Of a DNA stretch of 40,789 bases, positions 32,951 through 39,929 are shown one piece after another. Every line of letters begins with the position of its first letter. Positions within the stretch are counted from its first letter, which is position 1. The position numbers were made by a program, and so were the translations under genes. Under the pieces are notes generated by a model, which worked only from the letters and a program-made list of their open reading frames with translations, was not told the DNA's origin and ran no database searches. This DNA comes from Streptomyces regalis. GTDB lineage: Bacteria > Actinomycetota > Actinomycetes > Streptomycetales > Streptomycetaceae. The stretch lies in assembly GCF_001509475.1 (NCBI RefSeq), contig NZ_LLZG01000406.1:1-40789 (forward strand), read 5' to 3'.

Positions 32951-34131
32951 CGCTCCCGCGCCAGCCAGAGGTCCGGCCCGAACACCTCGTAGCGGATGTC
33001 GGCCGGAGCCACGCCCTTCCCGATCAGCTGCGCTCGCACGGCCCGCATGAAGGGCAGCGGTCCGCACAGGTACGCGCGCGTGCCCTGCGGTACGGCGATG
33101 TCGGTCAGGTCGACCAGACGGGCGCGGTCGTCGCCGCTCGCGCCCTCCTCGTACCAGAAGTGCGGGGCGGCGTCGGCGAGCTTGGCCGCGTACGCCTCGT
33201 GGTCGGCGCGCAGGGCGTGGTCGGCGGGGGAGCGGTCGCCGTGCACGACGATCACCCGGCCCTCGTGCCCGGTGTCCGCGAGGTGCGCCAGCATGGCGAC
33301 CATCGGGGTCACGCCGATGCCGGCGGAGGCGAGGAGCACCGGCGCGTCGGTGGTGTCGAGCACGAGATCGCCGTACGGAGCCGACAGGCGCAGGCGGTCG
33401 CCGACCCGCACGCGCGCGTGGAGGTGGCTCGAGACCTCGCCGTCCGGGGTCGGGCCGCCGTGCACCCGCTTCACGCTGATCTGGCGTACGGGCGAGCCGG
33501 GGGCGGCGGAGAGGCTGTACTGGCGTCTCTGCCGGGCCCCGTCCGGGAGCTCGACCTGGACGGAGACGTACTGCCCGGCCCGGAAGCCGGGTGCCGGGCG
33601 GCCGTCGGCCGGGCGCAGCCGGAAGGTGGCCACGTCGGCGGTCTCCTCGACGCGCTCGACGACCTCCCACTCCCGCCACTCGCTTCCGCCGCGCTCCTCG
33701 TACAGCCGCTTCTCGACGGCGATGAGCGCGTTGGCCATCAGCCAGTAGACCTCGTCCCAGGCGGCCGCGACCGCGGGCGTGACGGCCTCGCCGAGGACCT
33801 CGGCGATGGCGGCGAAGAGGTGTTTGTGGACGATTCCGTACTGCTCGGCCGTGACGCCCAGGGAGGCGTGCTTGTGGGCGATGCGGCCCAGCATCGCGTC
33901 CGGCCGCTCGTCGGGGTGGTCCACGAGGTACGTCGCGAACGCGGCGATCGACCCCGCGAGCGCCTGGCGCTGGGTGCCGGCCGCCTGGTTGCCGCGGTTG
34001 AAGAGGTCGCGCAGCAGCTCGGGGCGGGCCGCGAACAAGCCGGCGTAGAAGCGCTCGGTGATCTCACCGATGGCGCCGCCGACGACGGGGAGGGTGGCGC
34101 GCACGGTGGCGGCGGACTGCTCGGACAGCAT
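32947..34131 (-). CDS. hmpA: Flavohemoprotein nitric oxide dioxygenase
   Basis: The 394-residue enzyme turns nitric oxide and oxygen into nitrate in the cytoplasm. The globin domain (about 1-140) has Tyr29 at B10 (RFYAGLF), Gln in NRGNQ and the proximal His88 in HKHASLGV. The reductase part has the FAD motif RQRRQYSLSAAP and the NAD motif GIGVTPMVAML, with FGPDLWLA at the end. ATG 34131 is chosen for AAGGAG five to six bases upstream, against an in-frame ATG at 34149. The 23-base palindrome 41 bases further up is a textbook-like NsrR site, so nitric oxide should induce the gene through NsrR. Confidence 0.96.
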   Translation of the reverse strand: MLSEQSAATVRATLPVVGGAIGEITERFYAGLFAARPELLRDLFNRGNQAAGTQRQALAGSIAAFATYLVDHPDERPDAMLGRIAHKHASLGVTAEQYGIVHKHLFAAIAEVLGEAVTPAVAAAWDEVYWLMANALIAVEKRLYEERGGSEWREWEVVERVEETADVATFRLRPADGRPAPGFRAGQYVSVQVELPDGARQRRQYSLSAAPGSPVRQISVKRVHGGPTPDGEVSSHLHARVRVGDRLRLSAPYGDLVLDTTDAPVLLASAGIGVTPMVAMLAHLADTGHEGRVIVVHGDRSPADHALRADHEAYAAKLADAAPHFWYEEGASGDDRARLVDLTDIAVPQGTRAYLCGPLPFMRAVRAQLIGKGVAPADIRYEVFGPDLWLARER

Positions 34132-34171
34132 CAGGACTCCTTCGCACATGGCTGATGAGCACCACCATTAA

Positions 34172-34194
34172 AACTTGCATCCAAGATGCAAATT
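34172..34194. promoter_or_regulatory. NsrR binding site before hmpA
   Basis: AACTTGCATC-CAA-GATGCAAATT has ten-base arms with one mismatch and contains two GATGCA half-sites in inverted orientation, the core of known NsrR operators. It is 41 bases upstream of hmpA and about 250 bases from glnA2 on the other side. Confidence 0.75.
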
Positions 34195-34445
34195 AAAGTG
34201 GGGTGGGTCCTGTGGGGCCGGGCATTACGGATGTCGGTCCGAGCAGGCAAGATGGGCAGCAGAGCAGTTCACCGGGCACCATGGCGGGACACTCGCCGTA
34301 TGCGGGCGTTCGACCGGAGGTCGCTTCGGCGATCAAGGTGCGCAACGCGCCTGAAATGGTGTTGTGGTGTGATGCTCAGGTGCCCGACCGCCTCCCGCAG
34401 TACCGGAGCCAGGCGGCCTGACCAGCAAGGATGGGGAAGCGGAAG

Positions 34446-35807
34446 ATGGACAAGCAGCAGGAATTCGTGCTCCGGACGTTGGAGGAGCGCGACATCCGGT
34501 TCGTACGGCTGTGGTTCACGGACGTGCTGGGCTTCCTCAAGTCCGTGGCCGTGGCCCCCGCCGAGTTGGAGCAGGCCTTCGACGAGGGCATCGGCTTCGA
34601 CGGCTCGGCGATCGAGGGCTTCGCCCGCGTCTACGAGTCCGACATGATCGCCAAGCCGGACCCCTCGACGTTCCAGGTCCTGCCCTGGCGCGCGGAGGCC
34701 CCCGGCACGGCTCGCATGTTCTGCGACATCCTGATGCCGGACGGCTCCCCGTCCTTCGCGGACCCGCGCTACGTCCTGAAGCGCGCCCTGGCCCGCACCT
34801 CCGACCTGGGCTTCACCTTCTACACCCACCCGGAGATCGAGTTCTTCCTCCTGAAGGACCGCCCGCTGGACGGCTCGCGCCCCACCCCGGCCGACAACTC
34901 CGGCTACTTCGACCACACCCCGCAGAACATCGGCATGGACTTCCGCCGCCAGGCGATCACCATGCTGGAGTCGATGGGCATCTCGGTCGAGTTCTCCCAC
35001 CACGAGGGCGCCCCCGGCCAGCAGGAGATCGACCTCCGCTATGCCGACGCGCTCTCCACGGCCGACAACATCATGACCTTCCGCCTGGTCATGAAGCAGG
35101 TCGCGCTGGAGCAGGGCGTCCAGGCAACCTTCATGCCGAAGCCGTTCTCCGAGCACCCGGGCAGCGGCATGCACACGCACCTGTCCCTGTTCGAGGGCGA
35201 CCGCAACGCGTTCTACGAGTCGGGCTCCGAGTACCAGCTCTCCAAGGTCGGCCGCTCCTTCATCGCGGGCCTGCTGCGGCACGCGGCGGAGATCTCCGCG
35301 GTCACCAACCAGTGGGTGAACTCCTACAAGCGCATCTGGGGCGGCTCCGAGCGCACCGCGGGCGCCGGCGGCGAGGCCCCGTCGTACATCTGCTGGGGCC
35401 ACAACAACCGCTCGGCCCTGGTCCGCGTCCCGATGTACAAGCCCGGCAAGACGGGCTCGGCACGGGTCGAGGTCCGCTCCCTGGACTCCGGCGCGAACCC
35501 GTACCTGTCGTACGCGGTCCTGCTGGCCGCCGGCCTCAAGGGCATCGAGGAGGGCTACGAACTGCCGCCGGGCGCCGAGGACGACGTGTGGGCGCTGTCC
35601 AACGCCGAGCGCCGCGCGATGGGCATCGAGCCCCTCCCGCAGAACCTCGGCGAGGCGCTGACCCTCATGGAGAACAGCGACCTGGTCGCCGAGACACTGG
35701 GCGAGCACGTCTTCGACTTCTTCCTGCGCAACAAGCGCCAGGAGTGGGAGGAGTACCGCTCCGAGGTCACCGCGTTCGAGCTGCGGAAGAACCTGCCGGT
35801 TCTCTAG
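34446..35807 (+). CDS. glnA2: Glutamine-synthetase-like protein GlnA2 (probable gamma-glutamylpolyamine synthetase)
   Basis: The 453-residue protein has the type I glutamine synthetase fold. Metal and substrate motifs include THPEIEFF (Glu130, Glu132), GAPGQQEID, GSGMHTHLSLF, NSYKRI, RSALVRVP and the glutamate-loop region RSLDSGANPYL. It is almost identical in my memory to S. coelicolor GlnA2 (SCO2241), which was shown not to replace glutamine synthetase and is described as a gamma-glutamylpolyamine synthetase acting in polyamine use. Tyr371 (GYELPP) sits where the adenylylated tyrosine of regulated GS lies. ATG 34446 has GGGGAA seven bases before it; the ATG at 34431 lacks one. glnE follows 1 kb downstream. 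Confidence 0.93.
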   Translation: MDKQQEFVLRTLEERDIRFVRLWFTDVLGFLKSVAVAPAELEQAFDEGIGFDGSAIEGFARVYESDMIAKPDPSTFQVLPWRAEAPGTARMFCDILMPDGSPSFADPRYVLKRALARTSDLGFTFYTHPEIEFFLLKDRPLDGSRPTPADNSGYFDHTPQNIGMDFRRQAITMLESMGISVEFSHHEGAPGQQEIDLRYADALSTADNIMTFRLVMKQVALEQGVQATFMPKPFSEHPGSGMHTHLSLFEGDRNAFYESGSEYQLSKVGRSFIAGLLRHAAEISAVTNQWVNSYKRIWGGSERTAGAGGEAPSYICWGHNNRSALVRVPMYKPGKTGSARVEVRSLDSGANPYLSYAVLLAAGLKGIEEGYELPPGAEDDVWALSNAERRAMGIEPLPQNLGEALTLMENSDLVAETLGEHVFDFFLRNKRQEWEEYRSEVTAFELRKNLPVL

Positions 35808-35817
35808 CGATGTCACG

Positions 35818-35845
35818 GTGCCGCGCCCCCAGAGGGGCGCGGCAC
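35818..35845 (+). terminator. First hairpin after glnA2
   Basis: A perfect 12-base stem GTGCCGCGCCCC / GGGGCGCGGCAC with a four-base loop (CAGA), starting 11 bases after the stop. No T-run follows, so it probably works with the second hairpin. Confidence 0.75.
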
Positions 35846-35860
35846 GCGTCCGTCAGAGTG

Positions 35861-35882
35861 CCGCGGTGCCTCGGCACCGCGG
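35861..35882. terminator. Second hairpin between glnA2 and the VOC gene
   Basis: A ten-base perfect stem CCGCGGTGCC / GGCACCGCGG with a two-base loop, followed by CTTTTCC on the plus strand. It lies between convergent genes and may terminate both. Confidence 0.75.
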
Positions 35883-35910
35883 CTTTTCCACGCACGGGAG
35901 CACGGCCGGC

Positions 35911-36369
35911 CTACTGCACCTGCTGCCGCTTGGCGGCCAGGTCCGTAAGGAGCCTGTGCAGGGGCTCGGTCTCCCTGCGCCGGTACTCCTGGATCGACCA
36001 GCCGTTGCCGTCCGGGTCCGTGAAGTACATGAACGTCGCGCCGTCGTCGGGGGCGTACTGGACCGGCTCCGACACGTCCAGCCCCCGCTCCACCAGCTCC
36101 GCCCGGGCCGCCTTGATGTCGGCGACGCAGAGCTGGAGGCCCTGGTAGGAGCCAGGCTCGGGCCTGGTCTCGCCCTTGGTCAGGTCCCAGATGCTGTCGC
36201 CGAGTGCGATCGAACAGCCCGAGCCCGGAGGCGTGAGCTGGACGATGCGCATGCCGGGCATCACTTCCTGGTCGATGTCGACGTGGAAGCCGACCTTGTC
36301 CCGGTAGAAGTCACGGGCCCGGTCGATGTCGCTCACGGGCAGCGGGATCACTTCGAGCGTGAAGTCCAT
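35911..36369 (-). CDS. VOC-superfamily (glyoxalase/bleomycin-resistance fold) protein
   Basis: This 152-residue protein has the paired beta-alpha-beta-beta-beta modules of the VOC superfamily: LPVSDIDRARDFYRDKVGFH opens the first and LCVADIKAARAELVERGLDV the second. FMYFTDPDGNGWSIQEY is the classic C-terminal strand pair carrying the metal-type Glu. It may be an oxygenase, isomerase, lyase or binding protein, and the sequence does not decide between these. The ATG at 36369 has GGAGG seven bases upstream and is preferred to one nine codons earlier. The tail (LLTDLAAKRQQVQ) is helical. Confidence 0.88.
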   Translation of the reverse strand: MDFTLEVIPLPVSDIDRARDFYRDKVGFHVDIDQEVMPGMRIVQLTPPGSGCSIALGDSIWDLTKGETRPEPGSYQGLQLCVADIKAARAELVERGLDVSEPVQYAPDDGATFMYFTDPDGNGWSIQEYRRRETEPLHRLLTDLAAKRQQVQ

Positions 36370-36498
36370 CGCTAGTCCTCCAAGGAGAATCGCCAACGGG
36401 TCTGGCTGAACGGCTCACCCTTACCGAAGCGGAAACCGATGCTCTGCGCCACGCGAGGAACAGGTTCCGTTACTCCCAAGGCACCCGGCGTCGCTGCT

Positions 36499-36585
36499 GG
36501 GGGCTGCCGCCCCCAGACCCCCGCTTCGGCCCTGAACGGGCCTCGTCCTCAAACTCCCCCAGAGGGGGCACCCCCAGACGGGCTG
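36499..36585. repeat. Dispersed palindromic Streptomyces intergenic repeat
   Basis: The stretch holds GGGGGCTGCCGCCCCC, the phrase AGACCCCCGCTTCGG, CCTCGTCCTCAAAC and CCCCCAGAGGGGGCACCCCC before ACGGGCTGA. This order matches a repeat that recurs between Streptomyces genes and can fold into terminator-like hairpins. Confidence 0.65.
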
Positions 36586-36638
36586 AGATGCCCGGACCGG
36601 CGCTGGAAAGCGGCCGACCGCGTGGCGAACGCGTAGCC

Positions 36639-36690
36639 CACGGGCCCGCACCCGCGTACGGCGTGAACACGGGCCCGCACCCGCGTACGG
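36639..36690 (+). repeat. 23-base direct repeat, two copies
   Basis: Two identical 23-base copies, each containing CGGGCCCGCACCCGCGTACG, start at 36639 and 36668, separated by six bases. Each copy contains a GGGCCC palindrome. Confidence 0.85.
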
Positions 36691-36810
36691 ACACCCCCCG
36701 GCACGGCCCCGACCCACAACGCACCCGCAGGCGCTACGCGAACCCCACCGGACAGCAACGGGCCGCCGCAGGCATCCCGCCCAAGCCCAGCGCAGCGGTT
36801 ACGCTCGATC

Positions 36811-36850
36811 GCGTACGACCTTGATCGGGCGCGCACGACCCCGATCGGAC
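36811..36850 (+). repeat. 20-base tandem repeat directly before the glnE ribosome-binding site
   Basis: GCGTACGACCTTGATCGGGC is followed immediately by GCGCACGACCCCGATCGGAC, 16 of 20 bases the same. The second copy ends one base before GGGAGG. It may be an operator or a decayed duplication. Confidence 0.7.
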
Positions 36851-36862
36851 GGGAGGCCGAGC

Positions 36863-39862
36863 ATGACGGCGCCGGGGCGCAGGAGCAGTACGTTCACGCG
36901 GCTGCTGCGGCACGGATTCACCGACCCCTCGGCCGCCGAGCGGCTCCTGGACAGCGCCCAGGTCGCGCCGATCCGGAACGACCCGGTGCTCCTCGAGGCC
37001 CTGGGCGCCACCGCCGACCCGGACCTCGCCCTGCTCGGTCTCGTACGGCTGCTCGAAGCGCAGCCCGACCCCGTCGCCCAGCGGGAACTGCTCGACACGG
37101 TGATAGCGGCCAAGCCCCTGCGCGACCGGCTGCTCGGCGTGCTCGGCGCCTCCGCCGCGCTCGCCGACCACCTCGCCCGGCACCCGAGCGACTGGCAGGC
37201 GCTGGTCATGTACGAGCCGCGGGATCTGCACCCCGAGGTCGAGGAGTTCGAGCTCGGGCTCGCCGAGGCCACCGACCCCGTCTCCCTGCGCGTCGCCTAC
37301 CGGCGCTGTCTGCTGTCCATCGCCGCGCGTGACGTGTGCGGCACCACCGACGTGGCCCAGACGGCCGCCGAGCTCGCCGACCTCGCCACCGCGACCCTGC
37401 GCGCGGCGCTGGCCATCGCCCGCACGGCCGCCCCGGAGGACGCCGCGCAGTGCCGGCTCGCGGTGATCGCGATGGGCAAGTGCGGGGGCCACGAGCTGAA
37501 CTACGTCTCCGACGTCGACGTGATCTTCGTGGGGGAGTCCGTCGACGGTGCCGACGAGGGCAAGGCGCTGCGGTCCGCCACCAAGCTCGCCTCGCACATG
37601 ATGCGGATCTGCTCCGAGACCACCGTCGAGGGGTCGATCTGGCCGGTCGACGCCAATCTGCGCCCCGAGGGCCGTAACGGCCCGCTGGTGCGCACGCTCA
37701 GCAGCCACCTCGCCTACTACCAGCGCTGGGCCAAGACCTGGGAGTTCCAGGCGCTGCTCAAGGCGCACCCGGTGGCCGGCGACATCGAGCTGGGCGAGGA
37801 GTACGTCGCCGCGCTGGAGCCCCTGGTCTGGAAGGCCGCCGAGCGGGAGAACTTCGTCGCCGACGTGCAGAAGATGCGCCGCCGGGTCGTCGAGAACATC
37901 CCCGTCGCCGAGCTGGACCGCCAGCTCAAGCTCGGCCCGGGAGGCCTGCGCGACGTCGAATTCGCCGTACAGCTGCTGCAGTTGGTGCACGGCCGGGACG
38001 ACGCCTCCCTGCGCAGCGGCACCACCCTGGACGCCCTGCGCGCACTCGCCGCCGGCGGCTACGTCGGTCGCGCGGACGCCGCGCAGCTGGATGCCGCCTA
38101 CCGCTTCCTGCGCTCCATGGAGCACCGCATTCAGCTCTTCCGGCTGCGCCGGACGCACCTGGTGCCCGAGGACGAGGCCGACCTGCGGCGCATCGGCCGC
38201 TCCCTCGGCCTGCGCGCCGACCCGGTCACCGAGCTGAACCGCGAATGGAAACGGCACGCGAGCGCCGTACGGCGACTGCACGAGAAGCTCTTCTACCGTC
38301 CGCTGCTCGACGCGGTCGCCCAACTCGCCCCGGGTGAGGCCCGGTTGAGTGCCGAGGCGGCGCGGGAACGGATGGTCGCGCTCGGGTACGCCGACCCCGC
38401 CTCCGCGTTGCGCCACCTGGAGGCCCTGGCCTCCGGCGTCACCCGCAAGGCGGCGATCCAACGCACCCTGCTGCCGGTCCTGTTGGGCTGGTTCGCGGAC
38501 TCGGCGGATCCGGACGCGGGCCTGCTGAACTTCCGCAAGGTGTCGGACGCGCTCGGCAAGACCCCCTGGTATCTACGGCTGTTGCGGGACGAGGGCGCCG
38601 CCGCCGAGAACCTCGCCCGCGTCCTGTCGGCGGGCCGCCTCGCCCCCGACCTGCTGATGCGGGCCCCGGAGGCGGTGGCGCTGCTCGGTGACGGCGACGG
38701 CGGCACCGGTCTGGAACCGCGCTCGCGCAGCCACCTGGAGCAGGAGATCCTCGCCGGGGTGGGCCGCGCGGCCGGTGCCGTACAGGGGGTCACGGCGGCA
38801 CGCGGCGTGCGGCGCCGCGAACTGTTCCGTACGGCCGCCGCCGACATCGTCGACTCCTACGGCACCGAGACGAAGCCGGCCGAGGCCGACCAGGGCGCTC
38901 TCGTCGACCGCGTCGGCGCGGCGGTGTCGGACCTGACGGCGGCGACGCTCGCGGGCACGCTCCGGGCCGTCGTCCGCGAGGGCTGGGGCGACACCCTGCC
39001 CACCCGCTTCGCGATCATCGCCATGGGCCGCTTCGGCGGGCATGAACTGGGCTACGGCAGTGACGCGGACGTCCTGTTCGTGCACGAGCCGCGGGAAGGG
39101 GTGGAGGAGCAGGAGGCCGCGCAGGCCGCGAACCGGGTGGTCGCGGAGATGCGCCGGCTGCTCCAGATCCCGAGCTCGGATCCGCCCCTGCTGATCGACG
39201 CCGACCTGCGGCCGGAGGGCAAGTCGGGTCCGCTGGTGCGCACGCTGAACTCGTACGAGGCGTATTACCGCCGCTGGTCCCTGGTGTGGGAGTCGCAGGC
39301 GCTGCTGCGGGCCGAGGCGGTGGCCGGGGACGAGGATCTGGGGCGCCGCTTCATCGACCTGATCGCCCCCCTGCGCTATCCCGCGGAAGGTCTCGGCGAG
39401 GACGCCGTGCGGGAGATCCGGCGGCTGAAGGCCCGCATGGAGTCCGAGCGCCTTCCGCGCGGTGCCGACCCCAAGCTGCACACCAAACTCGGTCCCGGCG
39501 GGCTCTCCGACGTCGAGTGGACCGTCCAGCTCCTCCAGCTCCAGCACGGCTGGGCCGAGCCGGGCCTGCGGACGACGCGGACACGGGATGCCCTCGCCGC
39601 GGCGTGCGCGGCCGGGCTCATCCCGGCGGAGGAGGCGGCGATCCTGGACGAGGCGTGGGTGCTGGCGACGCGGGTGCGCAACGCCGTGATGCTCGTGCGC
39701 GGGCGGGCCGGCGACACCTTCCCGTCGGATCCCCGGGAGCTGGCGGCGGTGGGGCGCTACCTGGGCAGTGAGCCCGGTCACGTGGGCGACATGCTCGATG
39801 CGTATCGGCGTACGGCGCGGCGGGCGCGGAGTGTGGTGGAGGAGCTGTTCTACGGGGCGTGA
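36863..39862 (+). CDS. glnE: Bifunctional [glutamine synthetase] adenylyltransferase / adenylyl-removing enzyme
   Basis: The 999-residue enzyme tunes glutamine synthetase by adding and removing AMP at a conserved tyrosine. Two nucleotidyltransferase domains are evident, with GKCGGHELNYVSDVDVIF around residues 204-221 (deadenylylating half) and GRFGGHELGYGSDADVLF around 722-739 (adenylylating half). Each is followed by a DANLRPEGRNGPLVRTL or DADLRPEGKSGPLVRTL segment and an LGPGGLxDVE motif. The symmetry and length are normal for actinobacterial GlnE. GGGAGG lies six bases before ATG 36863. It follows glnA2 on the same strand with the inverted VOC gene between, so it has its own promoter. Confidence 0.97.
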   Translation: MTAPGRRSSTFTRLLRHGFTDPSAAERLLDSAQVAPIRNDPVLLEALGATADPDLALLGLVRLLEAQPDPVAQRELLDTVIAAKPLRDRLLGVLGASAALADHLARHPSDWQALVMYEPRDLHPEVEEFELGLAEATDPVSLRVAYRRCLLSIAARDVCGTTDVAQTAAELADLATATLRAALAIARTAAPEDAAQCRLAVIAMGKCGGHELNYVSDVDVIFVGESVDGADEGKALRSATKLASHMMRICSETTVEGSIWPVDANLRPEGRNGPLVRTLSSHLAYYQRWAKTWEFQALLKAHPVAGDIELGEEYVAALEPLVWKAAERENFVADVQKMRRRVVENIPVAELDRQLKLGPGGLRDVEFAVQLLQLVHGRDDASLRSGTTLDALRALAAGGYVGRADAAQLDAAYRFLRSMEHRIQLFRLRRTHLVPEDEADLRRIGRSLGLRADPVTELNREWKRHASAVRRLHEKLFYRPLLDAVAQLAPGEARLSAEAARERMVALGYADPASALRHLEALASGVTRKAAIQRTLLPVLLGWFADSADPDAGLLNFRKVSDALGKTPWYLRLLRDEGAAAENLARVLSAGRLAPDLLMRAPEAVALLGDGDGGTGLEPRSRSHLEQEILAGVGRAAGAVQGVTAARGVRRRELFRTAAADIVDSYGTETKPAEADQGALVDRVGAAVSDLTAATLAGTLRAVVREGWGDTLPTRFAIIAMGRFGGHELGYGSDADVLFVHEPREGVEEQEAAQAANRVVAEMRRLLQIPSSDPPLLIDADLRPEGKSGPLVRTLNSYEAYYRRWSLVWESQALLRAEAVAGDEDLGRRFIDLIAPLRYPAEGLGEDAVREIRRLKARMESERLPRGADPKLHTKLGPGGLSDVEWTVQLLQLQHGWAEPGLRTTRTRDALAAACAAGLIPAEEAAILDEAWVLATRVRNAVMLVRGRAGDTFPSDPRELAAVGRYLGSEPGHVGDMLDAYRRTARRARSVVEELFYGA

Positions 39863-39929
39863 TGCCTCCGGCGGTCGGGCGGGGAGGCGTGTGGCGGGCT
39901 GTGCGGGTGAGCGGGGGTGCGCGGAGCGC

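Larger units (their letters stand above)
36370..36862. other. Gene-free repeat-rich region between the VOC gene and glnE
   Basis: No convincing gene is present in these 493 bases. The region 36499-36585 (GGGGGCTGCCGCCCCCAGAC, later CCCCCAGAGGGGG) is a dispersed, palindromic Streptomyces repeat. A 23-base direct repeat containing CGGGCCCGCACCCGCGTACG follows at 36639-36661 and 36668-36690, and the next 20 or so bases (GGACACCCCCCGGCACG) recur near 40036. A 20-base tandem repeat (36811-36830 and 36831-36850) abuts the glnE ribosome-binding site. Promoters of both flanking genes must lie here, but I cannot place their -10 elements. Confidence 0.7.

Noticed and set aside
34203..34421. A possible 72-residue gene between hmpA and glnA2
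   Set aside because: No ribosome-binding site, no recognisable motif, and the region is needed as promoter space for both neighbours.
36639..36690. CRISPR-like direct repeats
   Set aside because: Only two copies with a six-base gap and no cas genes; spacing and number do not fit an array.
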